Shown: positions 1-12,925, counted from the first letter of the stretch. The stretch: 64,000 bases of DNA from Lindgomyces ingoldianus (GCF_010093535.1 NW_022985171.1:758232-822231); one strand, 5' to 3'. Made by a program: numbers and translations. The notes: a model not told the origin generated them from the letters alone.

Positions 1-1205
1 TGAAATATGTTGGATCGAACACCTTTCGTTGAAGTCTATGATAAAGATTGAGACGTACAGAGAGTATCATATGAGGCGAGGTAGACAGAGGTATACCAAA
101 TTCGGCAAACGCCTGCTATGCAAATACTACGAGTTGTCAGTATGTGTGTAACAACAACGGGGTGCTTTAGTGCACATACATGATTCCTAGAGAAAACATC
201 GCAATGAGCGTGACTTTCTGTCGCGTCGATATTTGGATCTTGGCGAGATCTTTCGCGGGCCAAAGAAAGATCTGTTCTTGGAATCAGACTTGGAAGCTTA
301 CGGTTAGTCATAGAGGGTTGGCATCATACCAGAAAATCGCTTAAGATGTTTAAGCCTCCCGTGATATAGTATAGCAGTGCCACATTCATGCATTTTCGGT
401 CCGGGTATTGGGCGATTAACCAGTAACTTTGGACTGGCCTAGGGTGGTGTTAGAAACGTCATTGGATTGGATATGAGGGCGCTCACCTGCACTGGAAGAG
501 GGCGAGGAAGAAAGATACAGCTGCCCAAACTGCTGTGAAACACAATAAGATATGGCAGAACCACCTAGTCGTGTTGGAGGGGAATATGCCTATACTCCGA
601 AATAAGCAAGATTGTGCCTAAGTATTCGTACAGGAAATATGCGCACGTAAATAAGTCAGAAGGATAGACACCTTGGTAAAGCCAGTGATGGGGACAAAGA
701 GGAGCTGAGTAGCCATAGCCATCTAGTGATCACTTTAGTGTAAGCAGCCGAACCGCAGAAGACAATGGTTCCTACCTGAGCTGTCTTCACAGGATTGGCC
801 GCAATTTCAGGGCGCAGATCCCCTGAGGTTATTAGCGAGGGCAAATTAGGGCAGAGCAGTATTGGTGTAGCTTACACGCGTGATAACCCGTCTGATACGC
901 GGGGAGAGTTGATACACATGTCATTATACTGGTCCCAACGGATATTATAGTTGCTGCCAACATAAACCAGTCATCCTATCCACAAGTGAATGGATAACTA
1001 CCAAAACCATAGGGCGAAAACTCACCACTCCCAAAGCTTGAATAATGACCGTTCTGCTGTAGAATCGCACGAACGTGAACATTATCACAAGAATGCACAG
1101 TGGTATCTCAACGCTTAACACTAAAGGTCGACGGGTTTCCGGATTCACGTAGTTCGGTGCAGGCCATCCTGCAATGTCTGCAGGGGTTGGTACCATCGTC
1201 GACAT
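1..1205 (-). CDS. Pth11-like seven-helix receptor (fungal rhodopsin-type domain), partial at its C-terminus
   Basis: Integral plasma-membrane protein of the large fungal rhodopsin/Pth11-like family; ligand unknown. The model has eight exons on the minus strand: 1026-1205, 876-975, 776-822, 647-722, 487-589, 331-438 (last base could be 330), 180-271 and about 57-126, continuing off the left edge. Every junction is GT-AG and keeps phase. The joined exons read in family order: an N-terminal hydrophobic helix with LSVEIPLCILVIMF, then GVDDWFMLAA, WDLRPE, TQLLFVPITGFTKVSILLTY, IFPSNTTRWFC, LFQCRPVQSYW, YYITGGLNILSDFL, IFLWPAKDLAKIQ, QKVTLIAMFSLG and GVCRIWYT. These DDW, LRPE and FQCRPVxxYW signatures are diagnostic. 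No in-frame stop was met, so the gene appears intact. Start is the ATG at 1205. Seven introns in 1.1 kb is high but usual for this family. Family assignment is firm; function is inference. Confidence 0.82.
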
Positions 1206-2782
1206 GATGGACGTGAATTAAATATACGGTCTAAAGAACAGATGAAGAAGTACAAGGAGCAGACGATACTACAGGTGGCGTGTACAAAGAGTAAAATCAC
1301 TAGCACTGTAAAGATGCAGGGTCGGGCGGCTCTTATTCACAAAAACAAGAAAAGCACAGGTTTGACCAAGGAAATAATGTGGAGTTTGACTACGCGCATC
1401 TAAGTCATGCGTGAATTGCTTCCACGACGATGCTACGAGTCCAATAGGTCGCATCATAAGTGTTGCAAGGTTGAGTGAACGGCCAACTTCCCCTCCTTTG
1501 ACCCTTTCTCGTGGGTTCAGTGATTTATGGGGAAGAGTAGCATGGTTGACCCATCAACATGGAAACGGTTAGGACGGTGCATGGTCTCAAAGGTGTGTCC
1601 GATACTGTCTGACCTGAACGCGTAAAGGCATCAATAAACGCCAGGAGAGTGAGGAGACGTGCCGACCATGAGCCCCAGGCGATTAGTATGAATAGGGGAT
1701 TTGCCAATAATGCGCGATGGGTAAGATACGAGTGCCGCGGGTGGAAGACACGATGCATGTTACATGTAAACGACGCTCTTTCCTTACTTGGTGCAGCGAA
1801 GCGTTGTAATTTAGGGTTGACTCTGCTATTCTGTTGGGTCATGAAGTCCTGACTGGTATTGATGGTGGTATCGTGGCCCAGCGAGGTGTCTCGAATGAGC
1901 CAAGGAAGACCTAGCATGAAAACCGTCCTCAAATTGGGTTAGACTGACACCCGATCTCACGACATGTATGTTTCAAGCGTGTTTCCTAAAAATCTCCGTC
2001 GTGGATAGGACGACGCAGGGACTAAATCAAAGTTTTAACAGAGGGCTGGCAGGCCGGAGTAAAACAATGAATATCCAAGGATGTTCTGCTCTGCAGTCGC
2101 AGACGTAACGAAGTCTCGGCCTTGCCATCGCTCTAAGAGTTAATATCCGCAGAGAGGGCTCCCTGCCTTATACAAGAAAGGAGTGTATCTGCGTCAATCA
2201 CATCGCGCCAGCCTGCCTCAAGAAAAGCGGCGTGGTGGACTGATGGCCCGAGTTGTGAAGTCAAGCATTGGTCGCATCCGGAAATAGCCCTTGAGGAGCC
2301 AAAAGGTAAGTGAGCCGTTGATGCCCTCCATCCTGCTGGTGGGGAATTTAGAGCCGAACCAAAGCTTCGAAGACTGACGAGGAGGGTTGTTAAGGGGGTA
2401 TCGTGGTTGGAGATTGCCATGTCACCAAACTCGACCCCTAAGCGGGTGGCTGGTGGGCACGCCACATGACGCAAACCCAGCCCCATCTGCCAACCACCAC
2501 TGCCGCCAGCCAAGTCTTCACGATCACCATTGCCATCCATCTCTGTTCTACCATTTTCATCAATCCCCTATGATCTCCTTCATCGCCTCGTATGGGGCAC
2601 TGGCAGGATAGGCAGATTTACTTCCGTGACTTCGCATACAACGCACGGCGTCTTCGAATGGCGAACGGCAACATAGGTGATGTGCCGGCGTCGACCTTTG
2701 CCGAGTACGTACAAGCTTCTTCAGAGCTTCCTGACGGCCTGATGGTGGGGGCGCATCCGGTTCTGCGTCAGAAAGCGAATCA
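1206..2782. other. Intergenic, 1.6 kb, no supported gene
   Basis: This is the shared upstream region of two divergent genes, the receptor at left and the BTB gene at right. Open frames here (for example 1525-1932 minus and 2133-2540 minus) have no recognisable domain and overlap others on the opposite strand. I see no tRNA, repeat or mobile element. Confidence 0.5.
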
Positions 2783-4852
2783 ATGTCTAAAGCAGAATTG
2801 ACTGGGCCGCCCGAAGGTGCTCCCCAATTCACCATCGAGGCTGTTTCGGAATATCCCGGCCTCCGTCCAGCCCTAGCGCATCGTCTCTATTCTCATCGTC
2901 TCCATGTCAGGGCCAAAGCTAAGCTCCAGCGCGATAGGCTCCTCTCAGGCCCTCTTGTAGACATCTATGTCGGCAAGTCCAGGCGGCACTGGGCCCTCCA
3001 TCTCAACCTGCTCTGTCATCACTCAGAGTACCTCGAGTCTGAACTGCAGTCAGATGGGGAAAAGAAGCAAGATAAGCTCGAGCTGATGGATTACGATCCG
3101 GCTGGCTTCGAGCTCCTTGTGAAATGGATGTACCAGGGCAAGCTCGATGATGTCTCCGATATGGTGGACCCGAACCAAAAGTACGAGTATGCCGTCAGGT
3201 GTCACAAGCTGTACCTGCTTTGCGATCGATTCGACATGCCGCAGCTCAAGAATGTTGCCATGGATCAGTATCGCAAGGGTCTCAACGAAGCCCAACTTGT
3301 CCCCGACGCTGAAGAAATTGATGACATTTACCGTAAGAGCCCCGTCGGGTCTCCGTTTCGACGGTTAATGACCAAGATTGCTGCTCGACAGATCATGGAT
3401 CCTGAGAGCGAAAGGGACGTTGAGACTTATCGCGAGTGCTTTGTGGACAACTCAGACTTTGCTGTGGACCTCGTAAATGCGGTCAAGCTCGGCACTGGCG
3501 GTATGCTGTTCGAAGATCCTACCTATGGGAATGGATGCGAGTACCACGACCATGAAGCAGGGCCAAATTGTCACATTAAAGGCAAGGGCAGAGTCAAGCA
3601 AGGTAACTAAAGGCCCAGCCTTGCACACATTGCACAGCCTGCACATACCTTTCTTCGCTCAAGCCATCACATTCTATCTGTGATGAAGAAGGGCACAACC
3701 ACACCGCTACCCATCATCATTACCATCATCATCGGTTCGTGTCCAGAGACGAATGATAACACCAATTAACTCTTAGCTCTCAAGGCATCAGCCCTCCGCC
3801 CCTCCCCCAAATCCGTCAAATCCGATCCTACCGCGGATCACGGCCCTCCCCTCCTCCATCGCCTCCCTCCTCCAACCACTCCAACTCCTCAACCTCCTCC
3901 CCAGAATCATCCCCAGTCTCATCCCAGGCAAGCTCGCCGACAAGACGGAATAAGCGCAGGCCCTCTCCGCCGTCGCCTCACCAGTCCGGCTTCTTCAACC
4001 ATCGAGATGTCGAAAGAAACCGCAACAGCGTCTCCCCCCAGCCCGAAGGAACAGAGAGACAAGTTCAGGTGGGTGGCGCCGCTGCCGCCGGAGACACACC
4101 AGGAAAACCCGGCGGCGGAAGAGGAATCTCCAGCCCCTCAGACAGCCCCAGACGAGCACCACCAAAGCTCAGACGGAGGGTCTCACCCACCCCTGGATAG
4201 CTCGGCGAGCGATTCCAGTAACAAGTCGAGCGACGCGAAACAGATTCTGGGGGACACATCCCCACGTCGAGGACTATGGGAATGGGCAAGAGCAGGAACA
4301 GGAAGGCTGGGATTGAGCAGAATTCCGCATCCTGAATGGAGAGGTCCCCTGACTTCAAAGGCTGCAACCACAGCAGTAAACGGGGCATTGGACGGAGGAA
4401 GGAAAATCGAAGAAACCCAAGACGACTTCAGCGTTCCGTCAGCAACGTCTACGGAACCCGGAAATGAAACCCGAAAAGAAGGAGAAGAAGCAGCCGCTGC
4501 CAGAGTTAAAGGCCTGGGTACCGTTAACAGCACCGTCGACCCTATGTTTTCTCAAACGAAGAGGTCGTCGGATGATTTGGTTGCGGACGCGAGCGCAACA
4601 CCCTCACCAAACATGGTGCGACCAGACCGCTCGCCAAAGAGCGACGAGCAGGAGCAGAGTCTACCATTGACCCCGTCCCCTCCTGAACGAAAGAGGGTGT
4701 CGACTGACGAGTCCGAATCGACAGGGCTGTCGTCCAAAAAGGAGGTGGATGAAGCCTCTAATACGACGCCCAGTCCCCATCGTATACCGATGTACAAAAT
4801 CGCGCTCGCCAGCAACATCCTTTCTCCTAGCAGGAAAACGACTGTTTCATGA
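2783..4852 (+). CDS. BTB/POZ-domain protein with predicted His-rich and Ser/Pro-rich tail
   Basis: A BTB/POZ fold mediates dimerisation or Cullin-3 adaptor binding; the substrate here is unknown. Residues about 50-140 carry the fungal BTB pattern: LVDIYVGKSRRHWALH, LLCHHSEYLE, a 'DYDPAGFELLVKWMYQGKL' strand-helix, then LYLLCDRFDMPQLKN. The core 2783-3602 is certain. A frame stop follows at 3608, but it sits just inside a good donor (G|GTAACT). Exons 2783-3602, 3689-3734, 3777-4068 and 4142-4852 join in phase to give 622 residues. They add a His-rich segment (HNHTATHHHYHHH) and a long Ser/Pro-rich, probably disordered tail. If intron 3 is retained, the protein stops at 4200. An alternative is two genes: BTB at 2783-3610 and a separate 281-residue low-complexity ORF at 4007-4852. 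I prefer the joined model because three junctions agree in phase, but transcripts must decide. Confidence 0.6.
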
Positions 4853-5280
4853 TAGCCCTTCCTTTGGTCGAAGTCTTGTACACATATGAGTTTCTCTTTC
4901 AGCAGCCATTCGCAGTGGACACGCCGGTATCCTCTTTGTTAGAATATACACACATGGTGCAGGAGCGCCGTTTCGAGGCCGTTTTGCACAGGTACTTCAG
5001 AGCCGATGGACGGCGTTTTTGGACTAAAAGTGAATTGGACTGCTGTATAGTAGCAATCGCCAGAGCAGCTTGGCGATCGCCTGCCTCATCACGCACATAA
5101 TAGTGAAATAAAATAGTAATTGGAAAAGATATTCTGGATCGTGACAGTGGGAGCCAACATTGGACGAGGTCTCTGCCAAGCCCGAACCGTGTGTCAGGGC
5201 CGTTACCTCCGACAAGCAGGTCTCTGTGTCTCTTAGTGAGTGCTGTTGCCAGCCAACCCCTCCCCCAAAACTCTTTCACC
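4853..5280. other. Short intergenic spacer
   Basis: It separates the BTB gene from SEC5 on the same strand. It should hold the 3' UTR of the first and the promoter of the second. An 83-codon frame at 4849-5100 has no recognisable feature. Nothing else is seen. Confidence 0.4.
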
Positions 5281-8200
5281 ATGGAGTCGATGGAAACCAA
5301 GCTGCTGAATAAATACAACATCTCCACGCTGTACCCCTCACAATGGCCGGAAGAGAAAGACCGAGATTCGGACGAGGAAGACGAGCCCCTGCCGCGAACC
5401 ACAACCGCGCAGCCAATCCGCCGCTCAAAGTCACGATACTCCGTGCTCGAGAGTAGCGGAAGCTATCAGAGGAGGCTGCCGGGTGCAGAGAGGTCTCGAG
5501 ATGGCGTTGAAAATTTGGTGCAGAAGGACGAGGGGGATGCGTTGGGGATGTATCCGAGCGTGGTGCAGGTGTTGCGGCAGAGGGGGTTGCCGGTTGAGGA
5601 TGATGTTAAACTGCGTGTGCACACCTACCCTAATGATATACACTCCTGAGTACGCTGCTGATAGTTGTTGGCATAGGGAACCGCTTCTTGCTGAGTTCGA
5701 CAACCTTCTCCCCCTCCCTCTTCCTTTCTCAGGTCCACAGCTCCGCATCCACCGACTCGCTCCTCGCCGGCCTCGACTTCCTGTCCCGCTCCATCGAGAA
5801 GAAATCCGCGTCCCTGAAGATCCTCGTCGAGTCTAATTTCGAGCGCTTTGTCGGTGCAAAGGCGACCATCGACCGCGTGTACAATGAAATGCGCGATGTG
5901 GGCAAGGAGCCCGAGTCGCCGCCAGGAGCGCGACGCCCGGGCCATTCTCGCGGTGCCAGTCGATCCAGCTTCTCGGCGCGGAACCCGAGTGGGGTGTTGA
6001 GTCCGGGGCAGCAGTTGAAGCCCGTGCCGAATGAAAAGAAGAAGAATGCGCTGGTCAAGGAGAGCGAGTACGGCGTGCAGGGCATCAAGGTGCCGCTTAC
6101 CGAGGTCGCTGTCAAGGCTGAGGAAGTATGGGGCCCTGCGCTGGGTGGCCGAGAGAAGGAAGCGACTTTGAAAGCGATACTCGCTTCTGTGGAGAAGAGC
6201 CGCGGTCTGTTCGAAGTTGGTTCTGCTATCCAAGACGCCATACGGCGCAAGGATCACGAAACCATCGTTGAGGAATATTCACGGGCGCGGAAGTACGCCG
6301 AAGACGCTCGATATATAGTCGAGCAAGCTAGCTACAGGCAGGCCCCCCTCTCAGACGCTGACATTCACCAGGTCATCGTCACGGCACGCATGTGGGCGGA
6401 TGTAGAATCGCAGATTGAGTCTTTCAAGCGTGATGCCTGGAGGCGACTCGCTGGCATGCATTTCGCGAAGCAGCAGCCCAATGAGGAAATTAAGTCAGAG
6501 CAGCATATGGAGCTCATATCTCTCATGCTAGAACTAGGCGTCGAAGACAATCCCATCTGGATTTGGTTGCTCTCTCGCTACGATTATCTCAAGTCCCGCC
6601 TGACGGGAACTTGCGAGCGCTCCAGGGTCGAAATCGAAATTCTCCGGCGCCATCTTGCGAATGCAGAGAAGCCGAGTCTACGCATGTTGTCGACTCACCT
6701 CCGGTCCGTCGCGGCTGGCGGGCCTCGTGGAGGCGAGCTAGGGAAGCTGGACTCAGTGAAGATCATCGAATTCTGGGAACATGTACATGCGTCCATGACC
6801 GCGCTTCTCTCCACGAACGGTGGGCTCCTGGGCGAAATAATAGAGTACTGGGACATTGCACAATCCTTCATCAGCGGCCGCGCCCAGAAGTCTCTCCCAA
6901 TGGGCTACAACAACCAATCCTCCGTTCACCACCAACTTTCGCCCAACCACATCACTGAGCTCGAAAAAGGTGCCACGGAACTTGCAAACATCATCCGCGA
7001 ACATCTCTTCGGTTTCTTCTCTGACCCTCCTATTGAAGACATCTCACTCCTCTTTTCACCCCTCCCCACCACACCCACTCCAACAACGCCCAGGACCCCT
7101 CTCAGTGCAGCGCTCAGTCCAACAGCTGGGTCTCGATTCCGCTTCGACCCCAACAACATCCCACCACCTTCGCCAAGCCGTGGTGAAACTTGGGAGAAAT
7201 ACGCTTTCTGGCCTCCGCATTCCAACGCCCTGTCTGGATCCCACTACCTCTCCAAATCCATCATTTTAATCGGCAACGCTGCCAATGAAATGGCCTCTCT
7301 TCGTCTTCCAGAGATGGGATCACTCTCAAGACTAGACGAAGCACTCCGCATGCTGGTCGGCGCCGTGCGTGAGCGCTGCGTACAAGCTGTGTGCGCAGCC
7401 TGGAACGCCGATGCCGAGAACCTTAAAGTGCTAGAGGATTGGACGCGTGACCCCGAACGAAAAGACATCACCAACATGCCCGCACGGTTCCTCAGCGTGC
7501 AGAGTTTCCTGCTGGCAAATTTGCAGAAGATAATGTATGTTACTGGAAGTGAGGGCGGGAGCAAGACGGCGGTTGATGTTGTGGTTCCTCCGAGTAATAA
7601 GTTGTTGCAGATGGCAAGAGCGCAATTTGTGACAAGCTTATATAGGACATTTAGCGGGATGGTGGAGTGTGCGGAGAAGGGGAGGAGAGCGCTGGGTCGG
7701 GAGTGGGAGATCAAGGGAGATGATTTGACGGTCGAGGGAGACGGCGAAGACAATGGGGGGTGGGGGAAAGTCGATGCCGGGAAACAGGTTTGTCTAACAT
7801 TCGCTGCCTTCTTGCGAAACCGCCAAGCTAACAAGCACTCAGTCAACCCGCCTCCTCCTTACTCTATCCAACATGTCCGAGTTCAACACCTCCACGGCTC
7901 CGCACCTCCTCACCCAATTCGAAACTCTCTTCTCCGTCCAACTAACCGACGAAACCACCCGTATCCGCGACGTCCTCCAACAACTTGACTCTCAGCTCTT
8001 CAAATCCTACACCAAACCTCACATCCAACGCATCACCTCTACCATCCAATCCGGCATCTTCTCGCCCTCCTGGGCCCCCTCCCCTCCCCGCGGAAAAAGC
8101 GTCGCAGACCGCGACCCTTCGCCCTATGTCTTCACCATCCTCCTCTCCCTCGTCATCGTGCACACCGAAGTCAGCACCACCTCGCCTTCTCTAACCCCAC

Positions 8201-8553
8201 GCATCCTCCGCTCGCTGTTCGAATCCACAACAGACGCCCTTATCACCACGTTCTCTAAACTACAGTCGTGCTCGCTAGCAGCGCTCATGCAGGCCACGCT
8301 TGATGTCGAGTTCATGGCGCAGACACTGAGTAGTTATACGACGGAGAAGGCTAGTCAGACGCAGACGGATATTTATCAGGTATTGGATCAGAAGACGGAT
8401 AATGCGGCGAGGGTGCGGTTGCAGGATGAGTTGGGGGCGTTAAGGGGGGTGTTAAAGAGGTTAAGGGAGGGGACTAGGGCGGAGTTTGCGTGTTTCAGGA
8501 GGGCCAAGAGGGGGACTGTGGGAGGTGCGGAGGGGGTGGGATATGTACGGTAG
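5281..8553 (+). CDS. sec5: Exocyst complex subunit Sec5
   Basis: A subunit of the octameric exocyst, which tethers secretory vesicles to the plasma membrane at growing tips before SNARE fusion. Three exons (5281-5614, 5677-7787, 7843-8553) encode 1051 residues, a normal length for fungal Sec5. The start at 5281 has a strong CACCATGG context and gives the family's N-terminus, with a KYNISTLYPSQWPEE motif. The conserved block follows around residues 90-185: VLRQRGLPVEDDVKLRNRF, then SLFLSQVHSSAST, LDFLSRSIEKKSASLK and ESNFERFVGAKATIDRVYNEM. The remainder is helical, as expected of CATCHR rods, with Ser/Pro-rich insertions around 5930-6000 and 7060-7200. The first junction (CTG C|GG) and the second (AAA CAG|TCA) keep frame. 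Exo70, another subunit of the same complex, lies about 24 kb to the right. Identity is firm. Confidence 0.93.
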
Positions 8554-8990
8554 GGAGATGATGAGCTTTGGAGAATGAGGTGGGGTGAGGAGAGGGGAAG
8601 GAAAAGTCTCGTTGGGGCCGATTGTATGTATAGAACGGTGGGGGTTTCGAAGAGCAGCTTTTAGAACCAACTATCTAGCATTATTCTCCTCAATTTGCGT
8701 ACTCAGTTCTTTGTCCAAATCCCAACGTCTGCAGAACTACCAATCCAACCGAAAAAATACCAACCAGGATACTATCCAAACAAAGCCAATCCAAGCAGTG
8801 AAAATATACACTCCCACCATCGCCCATACTCCAGCTTCAACCACTAATATAGAAACACAGATACGGAGCTGCGCGCCAAGAATATTATTCATAGAAAACA
8901 CCAAATTCAATGTGTGTCCATATCCAACTCACTCCCATCCACCCATCCATCCCCACGTACACCTAGGGTCAGTGTGTAGGACACTCACGC
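8554..8990. other. Convergent 3' spacer
   Basis: It lies between the ends of sec5 (plus) and the unknown gene on the minus strand, so it should hold both terminators or poly(A) regions. A 268-codon plus-strand frame starting at 8585 runs antisense into the neighbouring gene's low-complexity end and is a shadow. Confidence 0.4.
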
Positions 8991-11900
8991 TCATCCCGCT
9001 CTCTTCCAGCCATTCGGATAATCCAACTCTATCCGCCGCGTTCCATCCCTTTCCAATTGACTCGTGGGAGGACGGCTTGCGTCGTCGGCGGAGTGTAGAG
9101 TTGCGGGTGGGACGGGAGGGAAATGGGAAAATGCTACTTGTGCTTGGGACGAGGTGCGGAGAAACTGGGGCTGGGTTGGGAGTTGTAAGCGGGGGGCTAT
9201 GGGTATGTGGTGGGTGTGGCGGGTGGAGGAAGGAAAAGGGAGCGCGGGATGTGAGAAGTGGCGTGCGTGGTTCTGCTGGTGGTGGTGGTGGTGGTTGTGG
9301 GTACAGTTCTGGGGATGATGGTGATGTTGGTGGTGAGGTCGGACTTGACTCTGAATATGCTTGTATCTGCCACCGTGCCGGTGGATTTTAGGAGTTGGAT
9401 GTTGTCCAGTAGCTCGACCTCCTGGCGTATGGGTGTAGTTTGGCACATAGCGTTGCTGCTGTTGTGGACTATGCTGTTGTTGGTTCTCAGACTCAGACAC
9501 CTTCATTTGATTCCTCAACCTCGCCTGCTGCACTTGCGAGAAGAATTCCTGGGGTGTACGTGGGTACGACGCTCCTCTCCCTCTTCCTCCTCTTCCCCTT
9601 TCTCCTCTGACCCCTTGCCCACTCTTACCCTCTTGACTCCCTTGGTCTCCCTTAACCCCTCGTCTTTGCAAACTATGTATCTCAGCTTCCTTCTCTCGCA
9701 GCCCTAGCCTTGAACCTGAGCCCGACCCGGACTTCCTATGCACCACTGTAGTTGTAGCTGTAGCTATGGCCGCGACAGGCGAAGGTGGAAACGAAGATAC
9801 AAGAGCATGGTGTCCTGGATGCATGTACACTAGATTAGGGAAGTTTAATCTCGGTGTGCGAGGTTGAGGTTGAGCTTCAGAGCGCAACCGTGGGTATAGC
9901 TGGTTGGTCGGGAAATATGGGATGTTTGAGCTCAGGGGATAGGAATCCTGCTGTAGTAGTTTTGTTTTCGGTCGCTGGATTGCATCTCCTTCTCCAGTGC
10001 TAGCGTTAAAAGTGTTGATGTTGTTGGGAGTTGGAGCTCGAGGTTGCTGATGTTGATGTTTCGGGTGTGGGGGCGGAATAGGAGTTACTCTGCGTTGAGG
10101 GAGATAGTTGCGTGTTTGCCAGAGTTGAGCGGATGTAGGGAATTTAAGTATTGGGCCCAATGAAGAGGGGGAAGTGTTTCGTGTAAGAGATGGTGGTAGA
10201 GGCGGTTGTACCCTGTTTTGATTTTGCACCGTAATTTCTGCTGGCATATGTAGACTCTGAGATACCGCGGTTGAGACATGTTGCGGTGCTACTAAAGGAT
10301 TGCTAGTTTCGGTACCTGACTCCATCGGTAGATGAGGGTAGCCATATTGCTCCGTTGCAGTCGTGCCTCCTTGAGCCAGCCCAGCTCGCGACACGGGCAT
10401 ATAATCCTTGTGAAAAGACAACCCATGACACTGAGTATGTGGATCTGTAGGCTGTTGTGAATGACCACACTTCTGCGTCTCTATAGCTAGTTCCAAGATA
10501 TTGCTTGCTTGGCGAGCTGGAGCGGCCGGTATCTTCATTGAAGACATGGGATCTTCTAGTTGCAGATGCGCCATCTGTTCTGAATGTCCTTGGGAATATG
10601 CTCCTGCGCTGGCTCCTACCATTGGCTGATTGGCCGAGGCCAGGGTAGAAAGGTTCAGCAATGAAAATGCAGAAGGTCGATCGTATGGTTGCGAAGGCGG
10701 TTGTGCAACTCTCTGCTGAAGTGAGTCCATTGGATCAAATGAATTGAGGCCTTCTCGGGGGATAGGAGCAGGGGATTCCCGTGCCGGGCGCTTTAAGGGA
10801 TGAGGACCAGCAGTTATATTAACTGCTTCTTTTGGGCATTCCTTCGGAGCGTCTACTGTTCCAGTTGTATCCGGGTCTTGCGATGCTTGGTTCTCTTTCC
10901 AACCTACAGCACGTCTTTGCCTCTTCGCCTCCGTCACCTGGATCTTGATTCGGCCTGGTTGGATCAGCACTGGCATGTTCTCGTCACCCTCGGCAGCTCT
11001 CAGCGTCCCAGTCACTGTCCCGAAAACCGTGCCTGCAGTCGATACCATCATTGCTGCAGCCAGTAACTGAGCCTGCAGCTCGACATTTTCACGTTTCCTA
11101 GCGTTTCCTAATTCTCCCATCACCTCTCTATCCTCTTTCAAATCCACCCTGTCCCTCCAAAACTGCCACTCCCCTAACAAGCTACCTGGTAGGCCCTCCT
11201 TCCTCAAATACCTAAATGCCTTCTTCACTTCTCCAGGCGGCGGCGTGTCCGGGTTAATCGGATCGTCTGGTGCCAGTCTCTTTAATTCCTGGAGATGCGG
11301 CGGAACATTATCGTTATCCCAGATCTTAGAGTTCTCGTAGAGGATTGTATCAAGGTCATCGAAGGAGAGATTGAGAAGGCGAACGACGGGGTCATAGTTG
11401 TTACTATAATTTTTGGAGAGCTTAGCTTCCGTGTGAATGGATTCAATGACGGTTTGGCGGAGGGAGGGATAGAGGCCTTTGAACGAGATCTGGGAGTGGA
11501 ATTAATCGCGTCGAACTAATTGGAGAAGGGTTATAAGTGTGAGAAGATTTATTCTCAGAAGGTCCATGAATAGCGGGTTTCGCCTGAGAATAAAACTTTG
11601 CTTACCTGGCCCTCATCCTTACATGAACTAAGCTCCCTCTGCATCTCAATATACCAGTTTCTCTCCTGCTCGGCCATCTCTTGCGGAAACTTCTTCCCGT
11701 GATACAAATTCTGAAGCCTCTTCAGGCTCGCTCTCTTTTTCGCAGCATCTCCGCTGAACCGCTCATGTATAATCTCAGCAATGCCATGGCGATCCACAAA
11801 TTCAACCTTGCTCGCACTTTCTGGTGCCCCATCTAGGGTCGGAAAAGACGCAGGTTTCTTCGCGGGAGCCTTGGAAAGCGTAGCTCTCTTCCTGGCCCGC

Positions 11901-12016
11901 TTCACCGGCGTTTGAACAGAAGTTGTGCTAGCAGTAGAGGTTGCGCGCCGACGTTTCGTTCTAGCTGCTCGCTCCGCCCGCGGCGAATGCGTGTCGCAGG
12001 CGTGTCGTTTAGTCAT
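8991..12016 (-). CDS. Large protein of unknown function with basic N-terminus and His/Gln-rich tail
   Basis: I do not recognise the family. Two exons, 11606-12016 and 8991-11489, join in phase across a GTAAGC donor (CAG|ATC) to give 969 residues. Residues 1-60 are very basic (RTKRRRATS, KRARKRATLSK), which suggests a nuclear or DNA-bound protein. Residues about 70-300 are a charged, mostly helical region likely to be the conserved part: VEFVDRHGIAEIIHERFSG, KRLQNLYHGKKFPQEMA, WYIEMQRELS, then LYPSLRQTVIESIHTEAKL, LLNLSFDDLDTILYENSKIW and PPPGEVKKAFRYLRKEGLPG. From about residue 370 on it is low-complexity and rich in Pro, Gln, Ser and His, with runs such as HHQHHHHPQ. The N-terminal layout resembles fungal nuclear regulators only in composition. 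It converges on sec5. No function is proposed. Confidence 0.72.
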
Positions 12017-12925
12017 ATTGACCTTGCGCGGTTGGGGATGGGTGCAATTCGCTAGAATAAGAGCGAGGTGGGAGAGGGATATCTTTAGGGGACAAAGGTG
12101 GTGTGAGTCGCTCTAAGGGTGAATGCTACGGTTCTGTGACACTTTTGCACGCACACACTTGGGTTTCATTAGAACACTCGGTATCCGTCTCCGCGCTTGT
12201 TCACCCCTTCCTCAGTGTTCGATGGCGGTGATGGTGAAAAATCAGAAGCACAGTATGTTCCGTCGCCTTGGTAGGCTCGTGGGGGCACGTAGTTTGTCGG
12301 GGTGACGTAGACACATAGCAAACGGCAGTGGAAGAGTGATACTCCATAGCTCTCGAATGTTCAGCCACGAAGGCAGTGGAGAAAGTTGAGTACAAGCTCG
12401 GGGCTCGCCGATGCTTTTGATTTGAGCAGAATGTGACTCTCAGTCACATTGCTCACGAAGATTCTTGTGTGTGAGGGTAGAAGACTCATTCGAAGACACT
12501 GGTACTACACCGCCATGGTAAGGCGACAGAAACGAGCCATGTATGATCCATAGATCCGAGATACCAAAACAGAACTTCGCGATAGGGTAAGGTGAAGAAC
12601 AATGCGTGGAAACGATCATTCGACGATAATTACGAGAGACTAAACTAGAAGAAAATGCAACATGCCGGTAAGAGAGCGGCGCGTTCAAAATTTCCGGTGG
12701 ACTATTCCATAAGCGCTACTTTAACTCAGTAAACTCGCTGCACAGCGAATGCTGCGCGTGTCTATTTTACAGCCACTTGGAAATTCAAAAAGCCACGCTC
12801 TTCTACACCCTAACGCCGCTACTGTTGAGAAGCCGTAATTCGTGCTGGGTATCATGATTGCAGAAAATGTATGCTGCGAAATGCCTTTTCCATAGTCACG
12901 CTTGCTCTGAAGTCTAATATGCAAG
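12017..12925. other. Intergenic spacer between two minus-strand genes
   Basis: It should carry the promoter of the unknown gene at left and the 3' end of the phosphatase-like gene at right. The small frames at 12440-12688 and 12721-12975 (minus) lack any domain or good start. No repeat or RNA gene is seen. Confidence 0.4.

Noticed and set aside
4849..5100. 83-codon frame after the Ser/Pro-rich exon
   Set aside because: Short, no domain, starts inside the previous gene's last codons; likely 3' UTR.
8585..9391. 268-codon plus-strand frame
   Set aside because: Antisense to the His-rich tail of the minus-strand gene; it reflects that composition (Gly/Val/Trp runs).
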